A stretch of 64,000 nt of DNA from Aristolochia californica (GCA_029961685.1 JARWKL010000015.1:9856801-9920800); one strand, 5' to 3'; positions 1-12,531 are shown, counted from the first letter of the stretch. Notes: generated by a model not told the origin, from the sequence alone. Program-made: numbers and translations.

Positions 1-1029
1 TAGTACAACCCCTAATAGCTTGGTGGAATTTTATCAGAAAGAGATTTCTAATTGATCCTAACATGTTTAAAATATGCATATTCATGTCTGAAACATGTTC
101 AAGATGCAAATGACCTAATGATTCAAAATTTTCAAACAGTAGAAAAAATTTAATTCTCAACTTAACATGCGGTGGGATATTTACAAGAGCCAAACAACCC
201 AGTTTTTGCCTATTTAAAAAAAGCGGACCTAACAATCATAGATCATCATAAATGTTTTGATCGATTAATGATGTTTAACGGCTACAATTTTTCTTAGAAA
301 TGACTTATAGTTTGGCAGTAAACACTTAGTTAAAAATGCCTCGCCCCCCCCACTATCCGATTATTGCAAAACCTAATATATAAAAAACTAAAAGAGTTGA
401 CAATCCATAAAAATCACAGATACTTTGTGGCAATATCTCTCTCAGGATTTTTGCATTTCCATTTTTTGAAGTTCAATTTTTTTAATATCCAAACTAGATT
501 TTTCTCTCTCCCATTTTTTTTGTAAACAAAAAAAATAAGGTAAAAAGATTACAAGAAAATGAAAATTTTAGAGTTTATGTATGCAAAAAATTGAAAACTA
601 TAATAAATGTAAGTGTAAAAAATATTTCCCGCAGTAAAAATGAACACCAAAGTTTTGTTATCCATGTTTGGGTATTTCCACTAGTACAACCCCTAATCGC
701 TAGGTTGAATTTTATAAGAAAGAAATTTCTAATTGATCCTAACATATTTTTAATATGGATATGCATACCTGAAACATGATGAAGATCCAAAACACCTAAT
801 GATCCAAAAATTTCAAGGAGTAGAAAAAATTAAATTCTCAAGACAACATGCGGTCGAATATTTACCAGAGCCAAACAACCCAGTTTTTGCCTATTTACCA
901 AAAGCAGACTTAACAATGATAGATCATCGTAAATCATTTGATCGATTAATGACGTGTAATGGCTATAATTTTTTTTAGAAATGACTTATGGTTTGTTAGT
1001 CAACACTCAGCTAAAAATGCCTCGCCCCC

Positions 1030-2843
1030 ATTTTCCGATGATTGCAAAACCTAATATATAAAAATTTAAAAGGGTTTACAATCCTTAAAAATCTAAGATA
1101 CTTTTTGGAATTATCTCTCTCAGCATTTGTGTATTTCCATTTTGTATGTTCAATTTTTTTTCAAATCCAAAATTGAGTTTTCACTCCCCCATTTTTCTTG
1201 TAAATCAAAAGATAGGGCAAAGAGATCACAAAAAAATGAAAATTTTAGAGTTTATGTATGCAAAAAATTGAAAACAATAATAAAAGTAAGTGAAGAAAAT
1301 TATTTCACGCACTAAACATGAACTCCAAAGTTTTGGTGAAATTTAGTCAGAAAGATATTTCAAATTAATCCTAACATGTTTTAAATATGGATATGCATGC
1401 CTGAAACATGTTAAAGATGGAAATGACCTAATGATCCAAAAATTTCAAGGAGTAGAAAAAATTAAATTCTCGATTTAACGTGCGGTGGGATATTTACCAA
1501 AGTAAAATAACCCACTTTTTGCCTATTTACAAAAGAGAACCTAACAATCATAGATCATCGTAAATGTTTTGATCGAATAATGATGTGTAACCGCTATAAT
1601 TTTTGTTAGAAATGACTAATGGTTTGGGAGTCAACACTCAGTTAAAAATATCACGCCCCCATTTTTTCAATGGTTGGAAAACTTAATATATAAAAAACTA
1701 AAAGAGTTTACAATCCTTAAAAATCACATATACTTTTTGCAACTGTCTCTCTCAGCATTTGTACATTTCCATTTTGGATGTTCAATTTTTTCTCAAATCC
1801 AAACCTAAGTTTTCACTCTTCCATTATTCTCGTAAACAAAAAGATAAGACAAATAGATCACAACAAAATGAAAATTTAAGATTTTATGTATCCAAAAAAT
1901 TAAAAACTATAATAAATGTAAGTGACGAAAATTATATCACGGACTAAAAATGAACACCAAAGTTTTGTTATCCATGGTTGGGAAATTCCTCTAGTACAAC
2001 ACCTAATTGCTTGGTGAAATTTTAAAAGAAAGAGATTTCTAATTAATCCTAACATGTTTTAAATATGGATATGCATGCGTGAAACATGTTGAAGATACAA
2101 ATGACCTAACGATCCAAAAATTTCAAGGAGTAGAAAAAATTAAATTTTTGAGTTAACGTGCGGTGGGATATTTACCAAAGCCAAACAACCCACTTTTTGC
2201 CTATTTACAAAAAGTGGACCTAACAATCATAGATTAAATGTATTGATCGATTAATGATGTGTAACCGCTATATTTTTTGTTAGAAATGACTTATGGTTAA
2301 GGAGTCAACACTCAATTAAAAAGACCTCGCCCCCCCTTTTCCGATGATTGCAAAACCTAATATATAAAAAACTAAAAGAGTTTACAATCCTTAAAAATCA
2401 CAGATACATTTTGCAATTATCTCTCTCAGTATTTTTTCATTTCCATTTTGGATGTTAATATTTTTTTCAAATACAAACTTGAGTTTTCACTCTCCTAAAT
2501 TTCGTGTAAACAAAAAGATAAGGAAATAAGATTACAAGAAAATGAAAATTTTAGAGTTTATGTATGCAAAAAACTGAATACTCTAATAAATGTAATTGAA
2601 GAAAATAATTTCATGCACTAAAAATGAACATGAAAGTTTTATTATCAATGTTCAGAAAATTCCACTAGTACAAACCCTAATACCTTGGTGGAATTTTATA
2701 AGGAAGAGATTTCTAATTGATCCTAACATATTTTAAATATGGATATGCATGCCTGAAACATGTTGAAGATGCAAATGACCTAATGATCCAAAAATTTCGA
2801 GTAGAAAAAATTAATTTCTCAAGTTAATGTACGGTGGGATATT
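1030..2843 (+). repeat. Higher-order repeat block, copy 1 (paired with ~8460-10279)
   Basis: Three consecutive monomers share private variants with the block about 7.43 kb downstream. These include the ~45-bp deletion after 'aactccaaag' (1320 and 8757), 'ctaatggtttgggagtcaac' (1617 and 9052), 'aaaaagacct' before the C-run (2318 and 9758), 'accgctatattttttg' (2264 and 9704), and 'acaaaccctaatacc' (2670 and 10109). The C-run anchors 1025, 1656 and 2330 map to 8459, 9092 and 9771, which are offsets of 7434, 7436 and 7441. The offset equals about 11 monomers. Confidence 0.85.
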
Positions 2844-3764
2844 TACTAGAGCCAAAAATTCCTTTTTTTAGCTATTTACAAAAAGCGGACCTAACAATCA
2901 TAGATCATCGTAAATGTTTTTATCGTTTAATGATGTGTAACGGCTTAAATTTTTGTGAGAAATGACTTATGGTTTAGTAGTCAACACTCAATTAAAAATG
3001 CCACACCCTCTTCCCCCCCCCCCCTCCCCTTTTTCGATAATTGTAAAAGCTAATATCTAAAAAAATAAAAGAGTTTACAATCCTTAAAAATCACAGATAC
3101 TTTTTGTAATTATCTCTCTCAGTATTTTTTCATTTCCATTTTGGATGTTAAATATTTTTTCAAATACAAACTTGAGTTTTCACTCTCCTAAATTTCGCGT
3201 AAACAAAAAGATAAGGCAATTAGATTACAAGAAAACGAAAAGTTTAGAGGTTATATATGCAAAAAAATATGAAACTATAATCAATTTAAGTGAAGAAAAT
3301 TATTTGATTCACAAAAAATGAACACCAAAAGTTTTGTTATCCATGTTTGGGGAATTCCACTAGTACAACCCCTAATAGCTTGGTGGAATTTTATAAGAAA
3401 GAGATTTCTAATTGATCCTATCATGTTTTAAAGATGGATATGCATAATTGAAACATGCTTAAGAAGCAAATGACCTAATGATCCAAAAATTTCAAGGAGT
3501 AGAAAAAGTTAAATTCTCAATTTTATATGTGGTGGACATTTACCAGAGTCAAACAAACCATTTTTTGCCTATTCAACAAAATGAAAAATTATAGAGTTTA
3601 TGTATACCAAAAATTGAAATCTTTAAAAAAAGTAAGTGAAGAAAATTATTACATGCACTAAAAATGAACACCAAAGTTTTGTTATCCATGTTTGGGAAAT
3701 TCCACTAGTACAACCCCTAATAGCTTGGTGGAATTTTTTAAGAAAGAGATTTTTAATTGATCCT

Positions 3765-3804
3765 AACATGTTTTAAATATGGATATGCATGCCGGAAACA
3801 TGTT
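3765..3804. repeat. Conserved inverted repeat inside the satellite monomer (example copy)
   Basis: AACATGTTT at 3765-3773 faces AAACATGTT at 3796-3804. This is a perfect 9-bp inverted repeat around a 22-bp spacer that contains the palindromic GCATGC or ATGCAT step. The same dyad is readable in most monomers of both arrays, for example near 4443, 7498, 13458, 23591 and 60594, with scattered point changes. It could be a protein-binding dyad or simply part of the ancestral monomer. It is not a match to the CENP-B box. Confidence 0.7.
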
Positions 3805-5213
3805 GAAGATGCAAATGACATAATGATCCAAAACTTTCTAGGAGTACAAAAAATTAAATTCTCAAGTTAACGTGCGGTGGGATATTTACCAGAGCCAAAC
3901 AACCCAATTTTTGCCTATTTACAAAAAGCCGACCTTACAATCATAGATCATCGTAAATGTTTTGATCGATTAATGATGTGTAAAGGCTATAATTTTTGTT
4001 AGAAATGACTTATGGTTTGGGAGTCAACACTCAATTAAAAATGCCTCGCCCCTCCTTTTCCGATGATGGCAAAACCTAATATTTAAAAAACTAAAAGAGT
4101 TTACAATCCTTAAAAATCACAGATAGTTTTTGGAATTACTCTCTCAGCATTTGTGCATTTCCATTTTGGATGTTCAATTTTTTTTCAAATCCAAACTTGA
4201 TTTTTCACACTCTCATTTTTTTCGTAAACAAAAAGATAAGGCAAATAGATCACAATAAAATGAGAATTTCAAAGTTTATGTAAGAAAAAAATTAAAAGCT
4301 ATAATAAATGTATGTGAAGAAAATTATTTCACGCACTAAAAATGAATACCAAATTTTTGTTATCCATGTTTGGGAAAGTCCTCTAATACAACCCCTAATA
4401 GCTTGGTGGAATTTTGTATGAAACAAATTTCTAATTGATCCTAACATGTTTTAAATATTGATATGCATGCCTAAAACATGCTGAAGATGCAAATGACCAA
4501 ATGATCCAAAAATTTCAAGGAGCAGAAAAAATTAAATCGTCAAGTTAATGTACGGTGGGATATTTACCTGAGCCAAACCACCCACTTTTTGCTTATTAAA
4601 AAAAAGCTGTCCTAACAATCATAGATCATCGTAAATGCTTTGATCTATTAATGATGTGTAGCGGCTATAATTTTTGTAAGAAAAGACTTATGGTTTGGGA
4701 GTCAACACTCAGCTAAAAATGCATCATCCCCCCCCGTTTTTCGATGATTCCAAAACCTAATTTATAAAAAACTTAAAGAGTTTACAATCTTTAAAAATCA
4801 CAGATACTTTTTGGAATTATCAATCTCAGTATTTGTGCATTTCCATTTTGGTTGTTCAATTTTTTTCAAACCAAAACTTGAGTTTTCACTCTCCCATTTT
4901 TCTCCTAAGCAAAAATAAAAAGGCAAATAGATCACATCAAAATGAAAATTTTAGAGTTTATGTATGCAAAAAATTGAAAACTATAATAAATGCAAGTGAA
5001 GAAAATTATTTCATGCACTAAAAATGAACACCAAACTTTTGTTATCCATGTTTGGGAAATTCCACTAGTACAACCCATATTAGCTTGGTGGAATTTTATA
5101 AGAAAGAGATTTTTAATTGATCGTAACATATTTTAAATATGGATATGCATGCCTGAAACAGGTTGAAGATACAAATGTCCTAATGATCCAAAATTTTCGA
5201 GGAGAAAAAATTT

Positions 5214-5614
5214 TGAAGGAAGATAAGCTCAAGCCCACATGACCAAGGAAGGCCCACATATCTAAGATTATTATAAAATGGGTCACTTGACCATGGAAGG
5301 CCCACAAGATGTGCCCAAGCCCATAAGAAGTAGGACCCACAATGATTAGAATGAGCTGGCATCCTTATTACTTCAATTAGAAGATCAAGAAGGACTCCTT
5401 GTTCTACTCAAGTTAGTCTTCTAGTTGTTTAGATAGACTTACTTAAATTAGACTTACTTAAATTGAAGAGTTAGAGTTGTAATGTAATTAGGATTGAAAG
5501 ATAAGTTGTATATGGACTCTAAATCCTCCTCTAATATAAATAGAGCTTCATGAACTCTGATTACAACATGTTATTGATGTCAATGAAGTATTTCACTTTT
5601 CCACAAATTAAACA
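5214..5614 (+). mobile_element. Solo-LTR-like copy, diverged relative of the 10,688 copia-like LTR
   Basis: About 401 bp, starting with TG and ending with AACA. It shares with the 10,688 element the stretches 'cccacaagatg', 'aagaagtaggacccacaatg', 'gagctggcatccttat' and the 3' end 'gttattgatgtcaatgaag' plus 'tatttcacttt'. The middle (about 5370-5500) is clearly different, so it is another subfamily. There is no internal region or second LTR. The flanks do not form a target duplication. About 60 bp of satellite expected between 'gaaaaaatt' and 'gcctatttac' is missing, so a deletion accompanied or followed insertion. An open frame on the opposite strand here is not supported as a gene. Confidence 0.8.
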
Positions 5615-8600
5615 GCCTATTTACAAAAAGTGGACCTAAAAATTATAGATGTTATGATCAATTAATGATGTGTAACGGCTATAATTTTTGTTAGAAATGA
5701 CTTATGGTTTGGGAGTCAACACTCAGGTAAAAATACGTCACCCCCCCTTTTCCGATTATTGCAAAACTTAATATATAAAAAAACTAAAAGATTTTACAAT
5801 CCTTAAAAATCACAGATACTTTTTGAAATTATCTCTCTGAACATTTGTGCATTTCAATTTTGGATGTTCAATTTTTTTTCAAATTCAAACTTGAGTTTTC
5901 ACTCACCCATTTTTTTCATCAACAAAAAGATGAGGCAAATAGATCACAATATAATGAAAATTTAAGAATTTATGTATGCAAAAAATTGAAAACTATAAAA
6001 AATGTAAGTGAAGAAAATCATGTCACGCGCTAAAAATGAACCCCAAAATTTTGTTATCCATGTTTGGGAAATTCCACTAGTACAACCCTTAATATGTTGG
6101 TGGAATTTTATAAGAAAGAAATTTCTAATTAGATCCTAACATGTTTTAAATAAGGATATGCATGCCTGTAACATGTTGAAGATGTAAATGACCTAATGAT
6201 CCAAAATTTTAGAGGAGTAGAAAAAATTAAATTCTCAAGTTAACGTGTGGTGGGATATTTACCAGAGCCAAACAACCCACTTTTTGCCTATTTACAAATA
6301 GCAGACCTAACAATCATAGATCATCATAAATGTTTTGATCGATTAATTATGTGTAACGACAATAATTTTTGGTAGAATTGACATATGGTTTGGGAGTCAA
6401 CACGCAATTAAAAATGCCTCGCCCCCTTTTTTGAACATTGCTAAACCTAATATATAAAAAACCAAAAGAGTAAACAATCCTTAAAAATCACAGATACTTT
6501 TTGGAATTATCTCTCTTAGTATTTTTGCATTTACATTTTGGATGTTCAATTTTTTTTCATATCCAAACTTGAGTTTTCACTCTCCCATTTTTCACGTAAA
6601 CAAAAAGATAAGGCAATTAGATCACAAGAAAATGAAAATTTTAGAGCTTATGTTTGAAAAAAAATCGAAAAACTATAATGTAATTGAAGAAAATCATTTC
6701 ACGCACTAAAAATGAACACTAAAGTTTTGTTATTCATGTTCAGGAAATTCCACTAGTACAACCCCTAATACCTAGGTGGAATTTTATACGAAAGAGATTT
6801 TTAATTGATCCTAACATGTTTTAAATATGGATATGCATGGTTGAAACATGTTGAAGGAGCAAATGACCTAATGATCCAAAATTTTCAAGGAGTAGAAAAA
6901 ATTAAATTCTCACGTGAACGTGCGGTTGGATATTTACTAGAGCCAAACAATCCACTTTTTGTCTATTTACAAAAAGCAGACCTAACTATCATACATCATC
7001 GTAAATGTTTTGATCGATTACTAATGTGTAACGGCTATAATTTTTGGTAGAAATAACTTATTGTTTGGGCGTCAACACTCATTTAAAAATGCCTCCCCCC
7101 CCCTCCTCCCTTTTCTGATGATTTCAAAACCTAATATATAAAAAACTAAAAGAGTTTACAATCCTTAAAAATCACAGATACATTTTGGTATTATCTCTCT
7201 CGGTATTTTTGCATTTCCATTTTGGATGTTCAATTTTTTTTCAAATCCAAACTTGAGTTTTCACTTTTCCATTTTCTCGTAAACAAAAAAAAAGGCAATT
7301 AGTTCACAAAAAAATAAAAATTTTAGAGTTTAGGTATGCAAAAAATCGAAAACTACAACAAATGTATGTGAAGAAAATTATTTCACTCACTAAATATGAA
7401 CACCAAAGTTTTGGTATCCATGTTCGGGAAATTCAACTAGTACAACCCCTAATACCTTTGTGGAATTTTATAAGGAAGATATTTCTAATTGATGCTAATG
7501 TTTTAAATATGGATATGCATGCCTGAAACATGTTGAAGATGCAAATGACCTAATGATCCAAAAATTTCAAAAACGACAAACAATTAAATTCTCAAGTTAA
7601 CGTGCGGTGGGATATTTACCAGAGCCAAACAACCCACTTTTTAGCTATTTAAAAAAAGTCTACCTAACACTCATAGATTATCGTAAATGTTTTTATTGAT
7701 TAATGATGTGTAACGGCTATAATTTTTGTTAGAAATGACTTATGGTTTGGGAGTCAACACTCAGTTAAAAATGCCTCGCCCCCCCTTTTCCGATGATTGC
7801 AAAACCTAATATATAAAAAACTAAAAGAGTTTACAATCCTTAAAAATCACAGATACTTTATGGAATTATATCTCTCAGTATTTTTGCATTTCCAATTTTG
7901 ATGTTCAATTTTTTTTCAAATCCAAACTTGAGTTTTCACTCTCTCATTTTTCTCGTAAACAAAAAGATAAGTGAAATAAATCACAACAAAATAAAAAATT
8001 TAGAATTCATGTATGCAAAAAATATAAAACTATAATAAATGTAATTGAAGAAAATTATTTCACGCACAAAAAATGAACAACAAAGTTTTGTTATCCATGT
8101 TTTGGAAATTCCACTAGTACAACCCCTAATAGCTTGCTCGAATTTGATAAGAAAGAGATTTCTAATTGACCCTAAAATGTTTTAAATATGGATATTCATG
8201 CCTGAAACATGTTTAAGATGCAAATGACCAATGATCCAAAAATTTTAAGGAGTAGAAAAAATTAACTTCTCAAGTTAACGTGCGGTAGGATATTTACATG
8301 AGCCAAACAACCCAGTTTTTGCCTATTTACAAAAAGTGGATCTAACAATCATAGATCATCTCGTAAACATTTTGATCAATTAATGATGTGTAATGGCTAT
8401 AATTTTTGTTAGAAATGACTTATGGTTTGGGAGTCAACACTCTGATAAAAATGCATCGCCCCCCCTATTCCGATGATTGCAAAACCTAATATGTAAAATT
8501 CTAAAACGGTTTACAATCCTTAACAATTTCAGATACTTTTTGGAATTATCTCTCTCAGCATTTGTGTATTTCCATTTTGTAGGTTCAATTTTTTTTCATA

Positions 8601-10279
8601 TCCAAACTTGAGTTTTCACTCCCCCATTTTTCTCGTGAACCAAAAGATAAGGCAAAGAGATCACAAAAAAATGAAAATTTTAGAGTTTATGTATGCAAAA
8701 AATTGAAAACTATAATAAATGTAAGTGAAGAAAATTATTTCACCCACTAAACATGAACTCCAAAGTATTTGTGGAATTTACTAAGAAAGATATTTCAAAT
8801 TGATCTTAACATGTTTTAAATAGGGATATGCATGCCTGAAACATATTGAAGATGTAAATGACCCAATGATCCAAACATTTCAAGGAGTATAAAAAATTAA
8901 ATTCTCGAGTTAACGTGCGGTGGGATATTTACCAGAGCAAAATAACCCACTTTTTGCCTATTTACAAAAAGTGAACCTAACAATCATAGATCATCGTAAA
9001 TGTTTTGATCGAATAATGATGTGTAACCGCTATAATTTTTGTTAGAAATGACTAATGGTTTGGGAGTCAACACTTAGTTAAAAATATCACGCCCCCCTTT
9101 TTTCGATGACTGCAAAACCTAATATATAAAAAACTAAAAGAGTTTACAATCCTTAAAAATCACAGATACTTTTTGGAATTGTCTCTCTCAGCATTTGTAT
9201 ATTTCCATTTTGGATGTTCAATTTTTTCTCAAATCCAAACCTGAGTTTTCACTCTCCCATTTTTCTCATAAACAAAAAAAAAAAGATAAGTCAAATAGAT
9301 CACAACAAAATGAAAATTTAAGAGTTTATGTATCCAAAAAATTAAAAACTATAATAAATGTAAGTAACGAAAAATATTTCACGCATTAAAAATGAACACC
9401 AAAGTTTTGTTATCCATGTTTGGGAAATTCCTATAGTATAACCCCTAATTGCTTGGTGGAATTTTAAAAGAAAGAGATTTCTAATTAATCCAAACATGTT
9501 TTAAAAATGGATATGCATGCCTGAAACATGTTGAAGATGCAAATGACTTAACGAGCCAAAATTTCAAGGAGTAGAAAAAATAAATTTTCAAGTTAACGTG
9601 CAGTGGGATATTTACCAAAGCCAAACAACCCACTTTTTGCCTATTTACAAAAAGCAGACCTAACAATCATAGATTAAATGTATTGATTGATTAATGATGT
9701 GTAACCGCTATATTTTTTGTTAGAAATGACTTATGGTTTGGGAGTCAACACTCAATTAAAAAGACCTAGCCCCCCCTTTTCCGATGATTGCAAAACCTAA
9801 TATATAAAAACTAAAAGAGTTTACAATCCTTAAAAATCACAGATACTTTTTGCAATTATCTCTCTCACTATTTTTGCATTTACATTTTGGATGTTAAATT
9901 TTTTTTCAAATACAAACTTGAGTTTTCACTCTCCCAAATTTCGCGTAAACAAAAAGATACGGCCATTAGATTACAAAAAAATGAAAATTTTAGAGTTTAT
10001 GTATGCAAAAAATTGAATACTATAATAAATGTAATTGAAGAAAATCATTTCATGCACTAAAAATGAACACGAAAGTTTTGTTATCAATGTTCGGGAAATT
10101 CCACTAGTACAAACCCTAATACCTTGGTGGAATTTTATAAGGAAGAGATTTCTAATTGATCCTAACATATTTTAAATATGGATATGCATGCCTGAAACAT
10201 GTTGAAGATGCAAATGACCTAACGATCCAAAAATTTTAAGGAGTAGAAAAAATTAATTTCTTAAGTTAATGTACGGTGG
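5615..10279 (+). repeat. Satellite array, C-run orientation (block 2)
   Basis: It continues the first array after the LTR copy. C-run anchors lie near 5741, 6421, 7095, 7778, 8459, 9092 and 9771. Spacings are 680, 674, 683, 681, 633 and 679 bp; the 633-bp monomer carries the same deletion as the 631-bp monomer in block 1. The longest C-run in either forward block is about 12 (near 3013), much shorter than many G-runs in the inverted array. Open frames such as 6805-7050 are readings of the satellite itself. Confidence 0.95.
8460..10279 (+). repeat. Higher-order repeat block, copy 2 (paired with 1030-2843)
   Basis: This is the downstream partner of the three-monomer block at 1030-2843, with the same private deletion and point variants in the same order. 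Similarity continues to 'gttaatgtacggtgg' at about 10,265-10,279, exactly where the array inversion begins; in copy 1 the matching position (about 2826-2840) runs on into a normal monomer. Confidence 0.85.
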
Positions 10280-10325
10280 AAAAAATTTCAAGGAGTAGAA
10301 AAAATTAATTTCTCAAGTTAAAGTT
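10280..10325. other. Inversion breakpoint of the satellite array
   Basis: Forward-orientation sequence ends at 'tgtacggtgg' (10,270-10,279). It is followed by a second copy of the preceding 40 bp (from 'aaaaaatttcaaggagtag' to 'tctcaagtta', 10,280-10,320). Then 'aagt' leads into 'taaaattttcattttg' at 10,325, which is the opposite-strand reading of a different part of the monomer. Every recognisable monomer upstream is in one orientation and every one downstream is in the other. The duplicated 40 bp matches the 2,787-2,826 version better than its immediate neighbour, so it probably came from another monomer. Confidence 0.88.
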
Positions 10326-10523
10326 AAAATTTTCATTTTGTGGTGATCTATTTGCCTTATCTTTTTGTTTACGAGAAAAAACGGGAGAGTGAAAACTCAT
10401 GTTTGGATTTGAAAAAAATGGAACATCCATAATGGAAATGCACAAATGCTGAGAGGGATAATTCCAAAAAGTATCTGAGATTTTTAAGGATTGGTTTTAC
10501 AATCATCAGAAAAGGGGAGAGAA

Positions 10524-10566
<43 letters not shown>

Positions 10567-10687
10567 GGGGGGCACTTTTAACTGAGTGTTGACTCCCAAA
10601 CCATATGTCATTTCTAAAAAAAATTATAGCTGTTACACATCATTAATCGATCAAAACATTTATGATTATCTATGATTGTTAGGTCCG
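10326..10687 (-). repeat. Satellite array, G-run orientation, first partial monomer
   Basis: The first inverted monomer starts at 'taaaattttcattttg' and runs to 'gattgttaggtccg', where the copia-like element interrupts it. It contains a 41-bp uninterrupted G-run, the longest in the window. The proline-rich open frame that can be read on the minus strand here (10,369-10,611) is only the translation of that run. Confidence 0.93.
10524..10564 (+). repeat. G homopolymer, 41 bp
   Basis: Forty-one consecutive G followed by TT and six more G. It sits at the phase where most monomers have only 5-8 G. The length may be affected by sequencing or assembly error. Confidence 0.8.
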
Positions 10688-11128
10688 TGTTGGAAGAAAA
10701 CCTCAAGCCCACACGACCAAAGAAGAGCCACATATCTTAGATTATTTTAAGATTGGCCACACGACCAAGGAAGGCCCACAAGATGGGCCCAAGCCAATAA
10801 GAAGTAGGACCCACAATGATTACCATGAGCTGGCATCCTTATCACATCAGTTGGAAGATCATGAAGTACTCAAGAAAGTATCTTTATCTAGGGTCACGAC
10901 CAAGAAGATTTTTAGTTTGAGTTATGTTTGTCTTTTATCAATATTGAGTTATTTAATTATGCTAGGACTTATCTTTAAGTGTTAGAGTTTGGGTGTAATT
11001 GGGACAAATGTAGTTTTATTGTAATTGAACTCTACTACCTTCCCCTATTATAAATAGAGGTTTATGCACTCTGATTACAACAAGTTATTGATGTCAATGA
11101 AGTATTTCACTTTTTCATAAATTCAACA
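10688..11128 (+). repeat. 5' LTR of the copia-like element
   Basis: 441 bp, TGTTGG...CAACA. It carries a TATA-like 'ctattataaatagagg' near 11,043-11,058, which could be the core promoter, with transcription expected to begin shortly downstream. The 3' 60 bp is the part most strongly shared with the copies at 5,214 and 50,869. Confidence 0.9.
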
Positions 11129-11140
11129 TGGTATCTGAGC
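11129..11140 (+). other. Primer-binding site, initiator-Met type
   Basis: TGGTATCTGAGC immediately follows the 5' LTR. It differs by one base from the common TGGTATCAGAGC complementary to the 3' end of plant initiator tRNA-Met. It marks where minus-strand DNA synthesis would start. Confidence 0.85.
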
Positions 11141-12361
11141 TGGTTCTATGAGTTGACTTGGTCAACTCACGGAGGTAATGTGATCCATTTCTCTAAACCC
11201 TAAACCCTAAGTCCACGTCCATAGTTATTTTTTTCAGTCCCTACACCCATAGTTTGCTTTGCATTTTTTACCTCTATACGTAGTTTTTTATATTTTAAAT
11301 TATATATTGACAGAAAGATATTTGAGTCTACTTTCCAAAAAAAACCTATTTGTTCCAATCGGAGTTATCTATAGAGAGATATAGATATTTTAATGAGTGA
11401 AGGTCAGATTGGAAGGTTCGAGCAGCAGCAGAAATCTTCTGATTCCGAGAAATCGATATTTGAATCAATAAAGGTTAGATTGGAAAAAAGGTTCGAGCGG
11501 TAGCAGAAAGCTTCAACTTTCGAGTATTTTATGCTATCAAGAAAGAGACTTTATATGGATAATTATATATCAAAAGAAATATACATAAGTGTATTTTCTT
11601 ACCTATTCAACCAATCCTCAGTATGATCTTTTTATAAGGAGGTATTGATCTTTGAAGAATCAATGGTCATTTTGGAAAAATAGGAGAAACAGTATTAAGT
11701 TCGGCCATATGATAGAGACCAAAATACATCAGATTATTTATCTTCTTAAAATTATATTTTATGAAGTTAAGTTATACTTGGATGAAAGGTATTTAAGTCT
11801 ACTTTTATAAGGAAAATATTTCATGTCAATCTGATCTATATTGAAAGTTATATTCGAATTGGAAAAATCGAAGGTCATGTTGGTATTCTGTTACATTGAA
11901 AATCCCAATTTAAGCAGATTGTTTTGCGTCACTATTTGAGTTGTTATATCAAAAAAATATATCACTTCTCCCTGGTTTGAGGGCTTTCTTATACATCTAT
12001 GTTATTTGGGCTTATTGCTACATCTATGATATTTGGTTTATGCTGGTATCACTGCCATTACCTCCCAGCTTAAGGGGGAGAAGTAGAAGAAGTACAAGAA
12101 AGAGGTATTTTATTTCATATGTTGTGAATAAGTTTATGTGACCAAAATATTCAAGAAAAGGGGAGCACAAAAGATGAAGCTTGTGCAACTAAGAAGAAAT
12201 TTTTATAACGGATTCTTTCATGGGTTCTTTTACAAAGTTTATTATTTGGTTTGTGTTATATGTGTTGGAAGATGGTCGTGATATATTCAGCTATAGCTAT
12301 TATGTCTCTTTGGGGACATTATTATTGAAAAAGATGTGGCCTCAAGTCATCATTTATTTTA

Positions 12362-12531
12362 CCCCGTCAAAATGATCAAAATTATTGTGGTTGGGAGTCC
12401 ATGACGGAGGAACTTCATCCCCGTCAAAAAGATCAAAATTATTTGTGGTTGGAAGTCTATGATGGAGGAACTTCATCCCCGTAAAAAAGATCAAAATTAT
12501 TTGTGGTTGGAAGTCCATGAAGGAGGAACTT
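12362..12531 (+). repeat. Three tandem 57/58-bp repeats
   Basis: Three copies start with 'ccccgt' at 12,362, 12,419 and 12,477. Each contains 'gatcaaaattat', 'gtggttgg', 'agtc' and 'ggaggaactt'. They differ by a few substitutions and small indels. No function is evident. Confidence 0.9.

Larger units (their letters stand above)
1..5213 (+). repeat. Satellite array, ~680-bp monomer, C-run orientation (block 1)
   Basis: Tandem head-to-tail copies of one AT-rich monomer. I phased them on the C-run that follows 'aaaaatgcctcg'; it begins near 343, 1025, 1656, 2330, 3013, 4048 and 4728. Spacings are about 680 bp, with one 631-bp variant (1025 to 1656) that lacks about 45 bp after 'aactccaaagtttt'. 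A severely truncated monomer of about 345 bp lies near 3318-3662, where 'gcctatt' is joined directly to 'caacaaaatgaaaa' at about 3575. No gene is supported in this block; the short open frames are repeat copies. Function is unknown; a role as heterochromatic or centromeric satellite is inference only. Confidence 0.95.

Noticed and set aside
591..779. Many 60-90-codon open frames throughout the satellite as possible genes
   Set aside because: They fall at the same monomer positions in copy after copy, on both strands, with no recognisable domain, and are explained by repeating one AT-rich monomer.
3765..3804. CENP-B box in the monomer
   Set aside because: The dyad does not match the CENP-B box pattern; nothing in the monomer does by eye.
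1..10279. CRISPR-like direct repeats
   Set aside because: The repeats are contiguous ~680-bp satellite monomers without unique spacers, in a eukaryotic context.
10369..10611. Proline-rich small protein on the minus strand
   Set aside because: The proline stretch is the translation of the 41-bp G homopolymer; the rest is satellite.
11195..11211. Two copies of CCCTAAA as a telomere remnant
   Set aside because: Only two units, lying in the leader of the copia-like element just after the PBS; far too short to be telomeric.
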